The notes under the pieces: generated by a model | The model's database searches: none | Seen by the model: the letters and a program-made list of their open reading frames with translations, nothing else | Told to the model about the DNA's origin: nothing | Translations under genes and position numbers: made by a program | Part shown: positions 1 to 7,721 of the stretch, piece after piece | Layout of the letters: each line of letters starts with the position of its first letter | Position numbering within the stretch: the first letter of the stretch is position 1 | DNA from: an uncultured Campylobacter sp. | GTDB taxonomy: Bacteria > Campylobacterota > Campylobacteria > Campylobacterales > Campylobacteraceae | Assembly (NCBI RefSeq): GCF_938045345.1 | Contig: NZ_CALIMS010000006.1 | Coordinates: 62,001-126,000 of the forward strand | Direction of reading: 5' to 3' | Length of the DNA stretch: 64,000 bases

Positions 1-339
1 AACGGATGTCGCATGGTTTGCGAGGGCGCGAATATGCCAAGCACGCTTGAGGCGATCGATTTTATGCTCGCGCAAAAAGACTTTCTTTTCGGTCCTGCCA
101 AAGCGGCGAATGCGGGCGGCGTGGCTACGAGCGGGCTTGAGATGGCGCAAAACGCGCAGATGGCGTCGTGGAGCTTCGAGGAGGTCGATAGTAAGCTGCG
201 CGAGATCATGCGCCACATATTTCGCACCAGCTACGAGACCTCGAAGGAATTCGGCGCGGAGGGCAACCTCGTGCTAGGCTCGAATATCGCGGGCTTTCGC
301 CGCGTAGCCGATGCGATGCTGGATCAAGGTTTGGTTTAA
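1..339 (+). CDS. gdhA: NADP-type glutamate dehydrogenase, C-terminal fragment
   Basis: The frame is open from base 1, so this is the last ~112 residues of a gene that begins outside the window. The motif CEGANMPST followed by an EA pair, and the tail running through GSNIAGF to a terminal helix, are typical of hexameric glutamate dehydrogenases that aminate 2-oxoglutarate with ammonia. The segment belongs to the nucleotide-binding domain and C-terminal helices. No second gene follows closely; the next 470 bases are non-coding. Confidence 0.88.
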   Translation, partial: NGCRMVCEGANMPSTLEAIDFMLAQKDFLFGPAKAANAGGVATSGLEMAQNAQMASWSFEEVDSKLREIMRHIFRTSYETSKEFGAEGNLVLGSNIAGFRRVADAMLDQGLV

Positions 340-815
340 GCTCAACTCGCTTTATTTTGTCAAAAGCGGCAGCTCGCTTTTAAATTTAAGCTTTTTAAAT
401 TTACGGCGAGCTTTTTGGCTGCGGGGCTTGATAAAATTTCAATAGTTTGCGCCTAGGATATAGCCGCTCATCGCTATAATTCATTCTGCGCAACTTGCGC
501 GCTGCGTAAATTTAAATAGCGCCAAGCAGTGCGGTTTTAAAATTTTAGCTCGTCGTAGCGATACTTTTAAAATTTAGCCGCAAGCATGACAAAGACCGCC
601 CAGCCAAATTTCATCTTTAAATTTGGCTGGTAAATTCCGCCCGTTAAATTTAGCTTTGAAATTTGACGCTTAAAATTTAAGTCCGAATCCGCTTTTAAAT
701 TTAGCCTAAATTTTATCTCAGCTCGCCCGCGCAGCGCGAAAATTTAAACCGAGCACGGGCTGAGCGTTTACCGCAATTTGGCATAATGGCGCAAATTTTA
801 TCCAAAGGTTGTAAT
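340..815. other. Intergenic region rich in AAATTT words
   Basis: No convincing gene is seen. The stretch is packed with TTTAAATTT, TTTAAAATTT and AAATTCCGC words on both strands. It holds a strong hairpin (listed separately) and a TATAAT hexamer at 475-480 with no gene nearby. A CATAAT at 782-787 lies about 28 bases before the DUF4197 start and could be its -10 box. Confidence 0.5.
600..630. repeat. 12-bp perfect inverted repeat (hairpin)
   Basis: The arms CCAGCCAAATTT (600-611) and AAATTTGGCTGG (619-630) are perfectly complementary around a 7-base loop. It is not followed by a T run on either strand, so a standard terminator is not obvious. It may be a structured copy of the AAATTT repeat family. 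Confidence 0.6.
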
Positions 816-1547
816 ATGAAAAAATTTATGATTTTGCTCGCCGCTGCGGCTCTGTCGCTTGCGCATGCGGACGTGACGGATATCCTAAAGCAGGGCGCGG
901 ACGCGCTTGGTACGACTAGGAGCGGAAGCTACAAGGATCTGCTCGCTTCCGCCGCAAACAGCGCCGCAAGCGAGCTCGCCAAGGGCTACATCCACAGCAA
1001 GACCGCTAAAATCGAACTTCCTCCTTCGCTGAAAGCGGCTGCAAAGCTTGCGAGAAAGGTGGGCGGCGATAAATGGGAGCAGCAGCTCGTCGCGAGTATG
1101 AACGATGCCGCTACCAAGGCGGTGAGCGGCGCGAGCAAGATATTTTTGCAAGATCTGAAATCGATGAGCGATGCCGACGTTAAAAAGCTCATCGGCGGCG
1201 GTGACACCGCGCTTAGCGAGTATCTGCAGAGCAAGTCGGGTGCGAAGCTACGGGCGGTTTTTAGACCGATCGTAAGCGATATGATGAGCAAAAACAGCTT
1301 TGCAACGGCGTATAACGGGCTAAATTCCTTCGCGCAAAACAAGATCGCGAGTAACGAAGCAGTACAAAATATCGCGCGCGGGCTGGGCGCGAGCGAGTAT
1401 CTGCCTAAGCAGGGCGAGGATTTGAACGATTACATCACGCAAAAGACGCTGGATGGGCTATTTGCGGTGATGAGGGAAAAAGAAAGCGCGCTTCGCGGCA
1501 GCGCCGTCGGCAAAGGTGCCGGGATTTTAGGCAAGGTGCTTCAATAA
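816..1547 (+). CDS. Exported DUF4197-family protein
   Basis: The 243-residue product starts at the ATG preceded by AAAGGTTGTAAT. An in-frame ATG 30 bases upstream lacks a ribosome site. Residues 1-18 form a signal peptide (MKK, hydrophobic core, AHA cleavage site), so the protein is probably periplasmic. The mature part is helical and rich in Ala, Lys and Ser, with the pattern seen in DUF4197 proteins (an early GSYKDLLASAANSA-like helix, later LNDYITQKTLDGLF and a C-terminal Ala/Gly stretch). The family has no established function. It stands alone, with long non-coding DNA on both sides. Confidence 0.75.
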   Translation: MKKFMILLAAAALSLAHADVTDILKQGADALGTTRSGSYKDLLASAANSAASELAKGYIHSKTAKIELPPSLKAAAKLARKVGGDKWEQQLVASMNDAATKAVSGASKIFLQDLKSMSDADVKKLIGGGDTALSEYLQSKSGAKLRAVFRPIVSDMMSKNSFATAYNGLNSFAQNKIASNEAVQNIARGLGASEYLPKQGEDLNDYITQKTLDGLFAVMREKESALRGSAVGKGAGILGKVLQ

Positions 1548-1986
1548 AGCTCGCGGTGAGGCTTTGGCGTAAATTCCGCCGTATAGCTGCTTATAATTGC
1601 TTTGCGCCGTAAGTTTGGGCAGTCTAAAGCTGCGCGCAAAGCACCCTCTCGTGCAAGACAGCTGTTTGAGTCAAAGTAGGCGTGCGGCGGAATTTAGAGG
1701 TTTATTTGTCGCGCGTTTTCGCGCGATCGATTTTATACGATAATCTTGCTGCGAAGTTAGTCTGCGAAATTTAAAATTTTACAAAGCTTTAGGGATTTGA
1801 AATTTTAGAATTTAATGCGGTGTTTAGATGCGCGCATAAATTAGCGCCTACATCTGAAATTTTAAAAAACGGCGAAGTATTGGGGTAGTAGGGCGGTAAC
1901 AGATAAGCGCGTAAGACTAAAGCAAGAAAGCCGTCTTGTAAATTTCGCTTCTTTCATATCTCACTTTATGTTCCGCAAAAACCGGT
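1548..1986. other. Intergenic region with a GC-rich hairpin
   Basis: No gene is visible. A compact hairpin lies at 1709-1726: TCGCGCG and CGCGCGA arms around TTTT. Words such as AAATTTTAAAATT recur between 1760 and 1870. The region separates the GC-richer flank from the AT-rich immunity island and convergently receives transcription from both sides. Confidence 0.5.
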
Positions 1987-2259
1987 TTACTCATTAGTCC
2001 TATTATTTTCCGATTCCATTTTTCTTAATTCTTTAAGCGCTCTATTATAGACATTGGCTTGCTTGCAAACTCTACCTTCGGCAGCAATATATCTTACTAA
2101 ATTTATATCATTTGTATCGATTGCTATCAATAATCTACCCATAAGCCTTTCCTCTACAAAAAACGTATAATCGCACTTTGCACACAAATTACTTTCATAA
2201 ATTATAAATAATAACAAAACTACTACGGCGCAAATTATAAATTTTAATGCTTTAACCAT
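1987..2259 (-). CDS. Small membrane-anchored hypothetical protein
   Basis: The 90-residue product starts at the ATG preceded by AAGGAGAAAAT. A longer frame to 2316 exists but has no ribosome site. Residues 5-20 form a hydrophobic segment (uncleaved anchor or signal). The remainder has a helix pair reading roughly LLIAIDTNDINLVRYIAAEG, which resembles one ankyrin-type repeat; this is only a resemblance. It is the last gene of the AT-rich minus-strand island, 61 bases after the Imm45-like gene. I do not recognise a family. Confidence 0.6.
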   Translation of the reverse strand: MVKALKFIICAVVVLLLFIIYESNLCAKCDYTFFVEERLMGRLLIAIDTNDINLVRYIAAEGRVCKQANVYNRALKELRKMESENNRTNE

Positions 2260-2320
2260 ATTTTCTCCTTGTGTGTATTCTTGCCCGTATATTGATAATG
2301 TCGATTGGCGAGGCATTATA

Positions 2321-3106
2321 TCACTTCTTATTTTTAAATTTAAATCTCTTTCGCTTAATTTTTATAAAATTTTCCAGCTGTTTATCGGTAAAATTTAAAA
2401 CCTCTTTTCGGTTTTGCAAATTTACGTAGGTGTGCCTTATATCGCAGCATCTATAAAAAATATATTTCCAATTTTTAATTAGCCAGTCTGCTTCTACCAT
2501 ATTTTTATCTGTTTTAAATAAAAACGGCAAAACCCATAAACCCGCCTTGTAACCGCTAATTACGATCAATTTTATAAAATTTACTCCATCATCGTCTTTT
2601 GCTTTTACTACGACAAAATTTACATTTTTCTCATATGGATAGCCGGATTTTCTACATTCGATAATATCTCCGAGCTTGATCCTTCCACGAAATTTCAAGA
2701 GAGGAATGCTAAATTTTTTTATTAGATTCCTCTTTATGCGTCTATTGCGTCCGAATTTATCCCTAGGTTTTGTCAGTCTGAAACCGGGGATTGTTTCGTC
2801 GCAATCTTTTAGTTCATCGCTACTAAGATAATTATCAGAGCATATAAATACCTCCTGGGGGCTCGCATTGATGCCGAAATTTGCTAAATTACGAATCAAT
2901 TGCCCCTTATCCACTACAAACCCCGCTTTACTTGATAGCATCTCGCTAGGAAGCTCAAAATATCTGTTATTTTTTAAATTTAAAAGGCAAGGATTTTCTG
3001 TCCAGAAACATCGCTCATCGCAGACCATAAGCTCATCGTCGTTAAATTTTATAATATCGCCTCTTTGTAAGTCATTGTCGAAGGTTGATATTGGTAAGAT
3101 AGTCAT
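2321..3106 (-). CDS. Imm45-like immunity protein with an extra N-terminal domain
   Basis: The product has 261 residues, with AAAGGA before the ATG. The C-terminal half (about 140-235) carries the pattern I associate with Immunity protein 45 of polymorphic toxin systems. A GDII strand is followed by PYEKNVNFVVV, then VISGYKAGLWVLP, then WLIKNWKYIFY and a Cys-Asp. The N-terminal half begins with a similar LQRGDIIKF strand and may be a diverged second copy. The family is known from genes next to secreted nuclease or other toxins, where it neutralises the cognate toxin in the cytoplasm. No toxin gene is next to it here. The family assignment is from memory of the motif. Confidence 0.65.
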   Translation of the reverse strand: MTILPISTFDNDLQRGDIIKFNDDELMVCDERCFWTENPCLLNLKNNRYFELPSEMLSSKAGFVVDKGQLIRNLANFGINASPQEVFICSDNYLSSDELKDCDETIPGFRLTKPRDKFGRNRRIKRNLIKKFSIPLLKFRGRIKLGDIIECRKSGYPYEKNVNFVVVKAKDDDGVNFIKLIVISGYKAGLWVLPFLFKTDKNMVEADWLIKNWKYIFYRCCDIRHTYVNLQNRKEVLNFTDKQLENFIKIKRKRFKFKNKK

Positions 3107-3174
3107 TCAAAGTCCTTTTGCTTGCTAGATTGAACATGTTCATAATAAATTTTTCGTTATTTGTAATCGCTAAA

Positions 3175-3807
3175 TTACACCTCGATAACCACATCGTTAT
3201 ACTTTTCATAAAGCCTCGGCTTTAAAATTTTATCACGATACTCTTTGCCTGCCTTAGTCATACATATCCAATGGCTAAATCTGCTCCAGGTATCGGGATT
3301 CTTCCAAGTTATCTCTGCTTTGGGAGTTATGTTCTCCTCCTCTAAAAATTTATACTCAAAAAAGAAATTATCTCTAAAATAGATCCACTTCTCATAAAGC
3401 GACATACCTAGATCGATCTTGGATAAATTCGTATCGAAGTCAGCCCATTTCTTTCTTAAATTTTCGCCCTCTATGCCGAAGTCTATCATACCCCCTAAAA
3501 ATAGTTGACCCATTACTCCGAAGTATTCTCCCGCGTATGTCGGATAGGCTGAAATTTCAGGATTATCTTCGTCCGCTAGCTTATAGTCGCTTCGGATAAT
3601 CCCATATAGTTCAAACCATTCGTACCAATCAAAGATTTCATATTCAAGGTAATCCAAAATATCTTTTTTTCTGGTACCGGGAATTTGAGCTAATATGCGA
3701 ATAAACGAATCCATCCAGCAATCAAATCCTAAAGCCTTATAAAGTTCTTCATCTTTGTTAAAAACCCAGCCGTATAGTTCATTCAGTTTTAAAATTTTAA
3801 ATTTCAT
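3175..3807 (-). CDS. Hypothetical protein of the immunity island
   Basis: The 210-residue acidic, aromatic-rich protein has many Trp and Tyr (FDWYEWFELYG, FSHWICMTKAGKEYRD) and no signal peptide or membrane segment, so it is probably cytoplasmic. A strong AAGGAGATACT precedes the ATG. I do not recognise the family. Its size, acidity, low GC and position between Imm45-like and Imm53 genes make an immunity role plausible by context only. Confidence 0.6.
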   Translation of the reverse strand: MKFKILKLNELYGWVFNKDEELYKALGFDCWMDSFIRILAQIPGTRKKDILDYLEYEIFDWYEWFELYGIIRSDYKLADEDNPEISAYPTYAGEYFGVMGQLFLGGMIDFGIEGENLRKKWADFDTNLSKIDLGMSLYEKWIYFRDNFFFEYKFLEEENITPKAEITWKNPDTWSRFSHWICMTKAGKEYRDKILKPRLYEKYNDVVIEV

Positions 3808-3857
3808 AGTATCTCCTTTCTAAATTTAATCGGTTGGCGATATTTTATTTGCATAAT

Positions 3858-4079
3858 CTAAAGCTTTATCCAATCCTCTTTCTTTACGCCGAATTCAAAT
3901 TCAGCCTGTTTAAACGCGCCCTCTATACTTTCATGATAGGTATCGGTTTGCTCCTTCTCCGATTCGTTGAGATAGAACAGATAAAATCCGCTGTCGCCGC
4001 CATACTGGATGATACTTAAAGCAGATGGCTGCGGCAGAATTGTATCGCTGTCGTAATGAGCGGTGTTTCCGGTGGCCAT
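3858..4079 (-). CDS. Small acidic hypothetical protein, possible immunity protein
   Basis: The 73-residue product has a short beta-rich start (YGGDSGFYLFYLNE), then TDTYHESIEGAFKQAEFEFG and a terminal EDW. This 'GFYL-Y ... DT-H-S ... A--QAEFEFGV' layout is one I associate with small proteins encoded in toxin-immunity loci, but I cannot name the family. The ribosome site is weak (GAAAG region), so the start is less sure than for its neighbours; the frame closes 24 bases further upstream. Confidence 0.5.
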   Translation of the reverse strand: MATGNTAHYDSDTILPQPSALSIIQYGGDSGFYLFYLNESEKEQTDTYHESIEGAFKQAEFEFGVKKEDWIKL

Positions 4080-4136
4080 GAAACTACTTTCGGGTAAATT
4101 TTATAGAGCTCTTTTGGGCGTTTTCCTCGCTAAATT

Positions 4137-4412
4137 TTAATCCGTTAGCCATTTTACCACGTATTCCAGTAATTCCTCTAAATTCTCGGCTCCACAACTT
4201 CCTTTGAGTTCGTTTTCCGTGGCATTGACGAAAAACCAATCCTCGTCATCTCTATCGATATTTATTTTGATCGGCTTTTTCCCGCTCTCGCCATCGATTT
4301 CAATCCACCAACCGGGATTATCGACCGTTTCTAGCGTAAGGCCATATTCATGCTCCCATTCTCCGTCGCATTTGGAAGCGTACCAGTTTTGTATGAGTTT
4401 TAGATTACTCAT
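4137..4412 (-). CDS. Imm53-family immunity protein
   Basis: The product has 91 residues with a very strong AAGGAGGAGCA before the ATG. The order of conserved blocks matches Immunity protein 53: an N-terminal LIQNWYASKCDGEWEHEYG, then TLETVDNPGWWIEID, a DEDWFFVNATENELKG strand, GAENLEELLEYVVKWL at the end. Imm53 proteins occur beside polymorphic toxins and are thought to bind and inactivate them in the cytoplasm. There is no toxin in this window, so this copy looks orphaned or defends against toxins of other cells. Confidence 0.85.
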   Translation of the reverse strand: MSNLKLIQNWYASKCDGEWEHEYGLTLETVDNPGWWIEIDGESGKKPIKINIDRDDEDWFFVNATENELKGSCGAENLEELLEYVVKWLTD

Positions 4413-4502
4413 TGCTCCTCCTTTAATTTCATAAATTTCAAAATTCTCGATTTGTTAGGCTCTGATATTGCAATTGAAGCAGGGCTTCCTTGCTATTTAA
4501 AT

Positions 4503-4856
4503 TTAATCGCTTATTAGAAATTTCTTTTCCACGCCATCTTCCTTTATGTCGATTATCTTCCACCCCGGTCTATTTAAAAATTTTATAGCTTTTTCATCCA
4601 GTTCGGACAATGGCTCCTCGTGATTAAATTTGGTTTTAAAGTAATATAAGAAAAGATCGCCCGTTCGATTTTCATCCATAAGCTGCATTATGCACCTATC
4701 GTTTGAATCGCCGCTACCATATCGGTTTATCATCATAAACGGCTCGCAGCTGTTATGAAACGGAAAGCGACCGAAGTTAAAAAGATTGCCGACGAGCTCA
4801 AATACAAGGACAAAAAACAGAAACAAAATGAATAGTTTGACCATTCTGTGTTTCAC
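4503..4856 (-). CDS. Membrane-anchored hypothetical protein of the immunity island
   Basis: I place the start at the GTG preceded by TTAGGAGCGCCGCT, giving 117 residues. An ATG 12 bases further in has no good ribosome site, and a longer frame to 4883 would include the Shine-Dalgarno sequence itself. The N-terminus holds one strong membrane segment (about residues 7-22, LFILFLFFVLVFELVG). The rest is probably outside the cytoplasm and has two Cys (SCEP, DRCIM) that could pair. The family is unknown. It is the first gene of the AT-rich minus-strand cluster. Confidence 0.6.
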   Translation of the reverse strand: MKHRMVKLFILFLFFVLVFELVGNLFNFGRFPFHNSCEPFMMINRYGSGDSNDRCIMQLMDENRTGDLFLYYFKTKFNHEEPLSELDEKAIKFLNRPGWKIIDIKEDGVEKKFLISD

Positions 4857-4972
4857 AGCGGCGCTCCTAAGCTTTGAAATCAAAAATTCGTTTGTGTTTT
4901 AAATGCCAGACGGTATTTGCGCTTAAGTCGCGGGTGCGTCCAAGCGCTAGTAGCGGCGGTCGGGCGCAAAAT

Positions 4973-6325
4973 TTACGACGCTATCTCGCTTTTTGCCGCG
5001 CCGATTGCAGCGGATTCGCTTTCATCCATGATGATGAGCTGTTTTGCGCGCTTAATCTTGGCATCGTCGCGAAACGCCGCGCGCACCTTGTCCATGCCGG
5101 TGTAAAATTCCTTCATCAAAACAAGGCACAAATACGCGCCAAATTCCGTCGTGCGGATGATCTCGCCCTCGATCCGCACGGCTCCTGCAAGCCGCAGTAG
5201 GCTAAGCTCTCTGCCCAGTTCGCGGCGCAAATTTAGATCGTTTGCGGCGTTAAATTTAGCGATATTGATCTCGCCGCTAAAAAGCTCAGTCAAAAACAGA
5301 TATTTCGCGCGCTCGGATCTGTTAAAATCGCAGGTGGCGATGACGGTGCTTTCGTTTTTATGCACTCTGCTTGCGTAGTCTTCGAGGTTAAACGCATTTA
5401 CGAGTAGCCTGCCGCCTAGGAAACTAAACGCACCGCTTCCGATGCCTACGTATTCGTGGTTTGTGCCTACATACTCGTCGTTGATGTTTGATTTCTCGCG
5501 AGCGAAGGCCCATGCGTTGCTGCGGTGCCAGCTCGCAAATTCCTTGCAGATGATGGAGTAAAATTCCTCCTCGCGGTCTATGTTGCTAACGCCGAGGCTC
5601 CGCGCTATTTGATCGCGCATCAAAGGCGATTTCATCAGCGGATATAGCGTGATCTGCTCCGGTTTTACCGCTTTTGCCGCTTCGATGTCGCGAAGTAAAA
5701 TTTCGCGAGTTTGAAACGGAAAGTTAAAGATCAGATCTAGGCTTAAAATCGGCAAAATTCCGACCGCTCGGGATAGCTTTTCTTGCAGAATTTCGCCCGA
5801 GCCGAATTTGTCGTAGCGTGAAGCTTTGCGTAAAATATCATCATCAAAGCTCTGCACTCCCACGCTTAGGCGGTCTATTAGCCCGCGAAATCGCAGCAAG
5901 CTCTCAGGCTCGATGTGGTTGGGATCGCTCTCGCACGAGACCTCTTTGATGCTAAAAAGCGACTTGGCAAGCTCCAGCGTGCGCGCTAGCTCCTCCTCGT
6001 CGATGAGCGTCGTGCCGCCGCCTACGTAAAGCGTCTCAAAGTCGTAGCCTGCGTCCTTCGTGCGCTGCATCTCTACGCGTAGCGCGCTAAAATACGCCTT
6101 GCACGCGCCGCGTTCGTAGGCGTATTTATGAAAGGAGCAGTACGGGCAAAACGTGTGGCAAAAGGGCACATGCATGTAGAGCATATATTTTTTATCGGGG
6201 TTTGGAATTTTAGCGATATTTTCCTGCGTGATGTCGATTCTAAGGGAGTTGTATAGGGATTTTTGCATAGTTTCGGCGGCGTATTTTTTGGCGAAGCTAT
6301 GTACCATTTGACTGATAAAATTCAT
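4973..6325 (-). CDS. HemW/HemN-family radical SAM protein
   Basis: The 450-residue product has the radical SAM motif at Cys56, Cys60 and Cys63 (HVPFCHTFCPYCSF), the glycine-rich LYVGGGTT strand and the VGVQSFDD block of coproporphyrinogen III oxidase-like enzymes. The third Cys is followed by S-F rather than the extra Cys of genuine HemN. This points to the HemW side of the family (heme chaperone or heme-using enzyme) more than to oxygen-independent coproporphyrinogen oxidase. C. jejuni has a similar ~450-residue protein annotated as coproporphyrinogen oxidase (Cj0363c, from memory). AAGGTT precedes the ATG. Confidence 0.75.
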   Translation of the reverse strand: MNFISQMVHSFAKKYAAETMQKSLYNSLRIDITQENIAKIPNPDKKYMLYMHVPFCHTFCPYCSFHKYAYERGACKAYFSALRVEMQRTKDAGYDFETLYVGGGTTLIDEEELARTLELAKSLFSIKEVSCESDPNHIEPESLLRFRGLIDRLSVGVQSFDDDILRKASRYDKFGSGEILQEKLSRAVGILPILSLDLIFNFPFQTREILLRDIEAAKAVKPEQITLYPLMKSPLMRDQIARSLGVSNIDREEEFYSIICKEFASWHRSNAWAFAREKSNINDEYVGTNHEYVGIGSGAFSFLGGRLLVNAFNLEDYASRVHKNESTVIATCDFNRSERAKYLFLTELFSGEINIAKFNAANDLNLRRELGRELSLLRLAGAVRIEGEIIRTTEFGAYLCLVLMKEFYTGMDKVRAAFRDDAKIKRAKQLIIMDESESAAIGAAKSEIAS

Positions 6326-6394
6326 AAAACTTTAACCTTTTTTAAACTTAAAAATTAATTTCTGAAGTTTATCGAAAACTAACTTATAAATTTA

Positions 6395-6742
6395 TCAATA
6401 ATTTAATAAAAAGTGTAGCGCCGCCATATATATTAGCGTAGGAAGCGCTATCGTAACGAGGGAATTGCGAAATTTAGCATGCACGACAAACGCTATAATC
6501 AGGCAAGATAGCAGCGTCGCCGTTTGCAGCACATCCGCGCTAAAAGCTCGCTCGCCTGAGAAGCTAGGCAGCATCGTCTTAAGCGCATAGATCGTCAAAA
6601 CGACCATTATCAAAAGGCCCGAGTTTTTCTGCAGATACGATAAGCTTGGACTCGCGGTCTTTTTCTTAAAAAGTAGCAGCGGCAAAAATCGCGTCAAAAT
6701 CGTAGCGAGCGAGGCCAGAAAGATATAGGGCAAAATTTCCAC
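6395..6742 (-). CDS. azlD: AzlD-type branched-chain amino acid exporter subunit
   Basis: The 115-residue protein has about four membrane segments and the AzlD layout: an N-terminal TILTRFLPLLLF segment and a C-terminal VTIALPTLIYMAALHF. It begins at a GTG that overlaps the azlC stop (TAGTG), so the two are translationally coupled. Together with AzlC it forms an inner-membrane exporter of branched-chain or related amino acids. Confidence 0.8.
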   Translation of the reverse strand: MEILPYIFLASLATILTRFLPLLLFKKKTASPSLSYLQKNSGLLIMVVLTIYALKTMLPSFSGERAFSADVLQTATLLSCLIIAFVVHAKFRNSLVTIALPTLIYMAALHFLLNY

Positions 6743-7500
6743 TACCTGCTCCTTTTTAAGAATTTTCGCAGCCTGCGTCCAGTGCGTGAAGGTCGCTCGA
6801 AGTATTTACGAAAGAGCAGCAAAACCGCAGTGCCGAAAATCAGAGTGCCGAATAAAAAGTATTTTGTAGGAAAGATAAAAAGCCCCGCAAATGCGCAGGC
6901 AAATCCTAGCAATAGCACTTTGTATTGCGGGTTTGCTTTAAAAACTTCATAGGTTAGCATCGCAAAAAGCGCAGTTAGGCTAAACTCGACTCCGCTAAAA
7001 TCAAGCTTTAGGCTTGCTCCCAAAACAGCCCCCGCAACGACGCCCGCGATCCAGTAGGACTGATTTAATACCGCGGTTAGATTATAGAGTAGATCAAGCT
7101 CTTTTAGCCTTTGCGGCGTTACGGGCTGTTCGCCGCTAAGCTCCTCGGGGCGCAAAAACGCGCGCGCTTTTAGCAGCGCAAAGGTTTCGTCCGTAAGGGC
7201 ATATACGGCGTAAATTTTATGACGCACGAAGCGCAGCTCGTCCAACAGCGACATCGTGTAGAAAAAATGGCGAAAATTTAGCAAAAACGCCACGACGAAG
7301 GTATCTACGAGCGAGGCGTGGGTTACGATGAAGGCGATCAGCACGAACTCTACGCTGCCTGCGTATATCAGCAGCGAGGTTAGCGCGAGCGCCCATACGG
7401 GCAGGTCTTGGCTGATGCCGTAGATACCAAACGCCAGCCCCAGCGGCACGTAGCCCATCATCACGGCGAGGGTGGATCTGAAAATTTCAAATTTACTCAT
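6742..7500 (-). CDS. azlC: AzlC-type branched-chain amino acid exporter
   Basis: The 252-residue inner-membrane protein shows the AzlC signature: GYVPLGLAFGI near residue 16, then YAGSVEFVLIAF and FLLNFRHFFYTMSL. It is the large subunit of an AzlCD exporter, with azlD overlapping its stop codon. TAGGAAAG precedes the ATG. A short KRSR-rich cytoplasmic tail ends the protein. Confidence 0.85.
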   Translation of the reverse strand: MSKFEIFRSTLAVMMGYVPLGLAFGIYGISQDLPVWALALTSLLIYAGSVEFVLIAFIVTHASLVDTFVVAFLLNFRHFFYTMSLLDELRFVRHKIYAVYALTDETFALLKARAFLRPEELSGEQPVTPQRLKELDLLYNLTAVLNQSYWIAGVVAGAVLGASLKLDFSGVEFSLTALFAMLTYEVFKANPQYKVLLLGFACAFAGLFIFPTKYFLFGTLIFGTAVLLLFRKYFERPSRTGRRLRKFLKRSR

Positions 7501-7680
7501 AGCTTTCCTAAATTTAAAAGCGCGATTGTAGCTAAAATTTTATTAAATTTTACAGGGCGTGCGGGCGAGATCTGTGTCGCCGCTAGCGAGTTTTATGCGG
7601 TGAGGCGCCGCAAGAGGAGCTGTAAAATTTGCTCGCTTCGGCGCTGTAAAATTTTAAAATTTAGCCCGCATAGAAATTCG

Positions 7681-7698
7681 CGAAATTTTAAAATTTCG
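7681..7698. repeat. 18-bp perfect palindrome downstream of pit
   Basis: CGAAATTTT followed by its exact complement AAAATTTCG, 24 bases past the pit stop codon. It may fold as a transcription terminator for pit, but no T run follows. It is also a typical member of the AAATTTTAAAATTT palindromes found throughout the window. Confidence 0.5.
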
Positions 7699-7721
7699 GG
7701 GAGTGGATTTTTAAATTTAGC

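Noticed and set aside
475..480. TATAAT hexamer downstream of gdhA
   Set aside because: No gene starts within a reasonable distance; the DUF4197 start is over 330 bases away.
1987..4883. Insertion sequence or prophage as carrier of the immunity genes
   Set aside because: No transposase, integrase, terminal inverted repeats or tRNA attachment site is seen at the borders.
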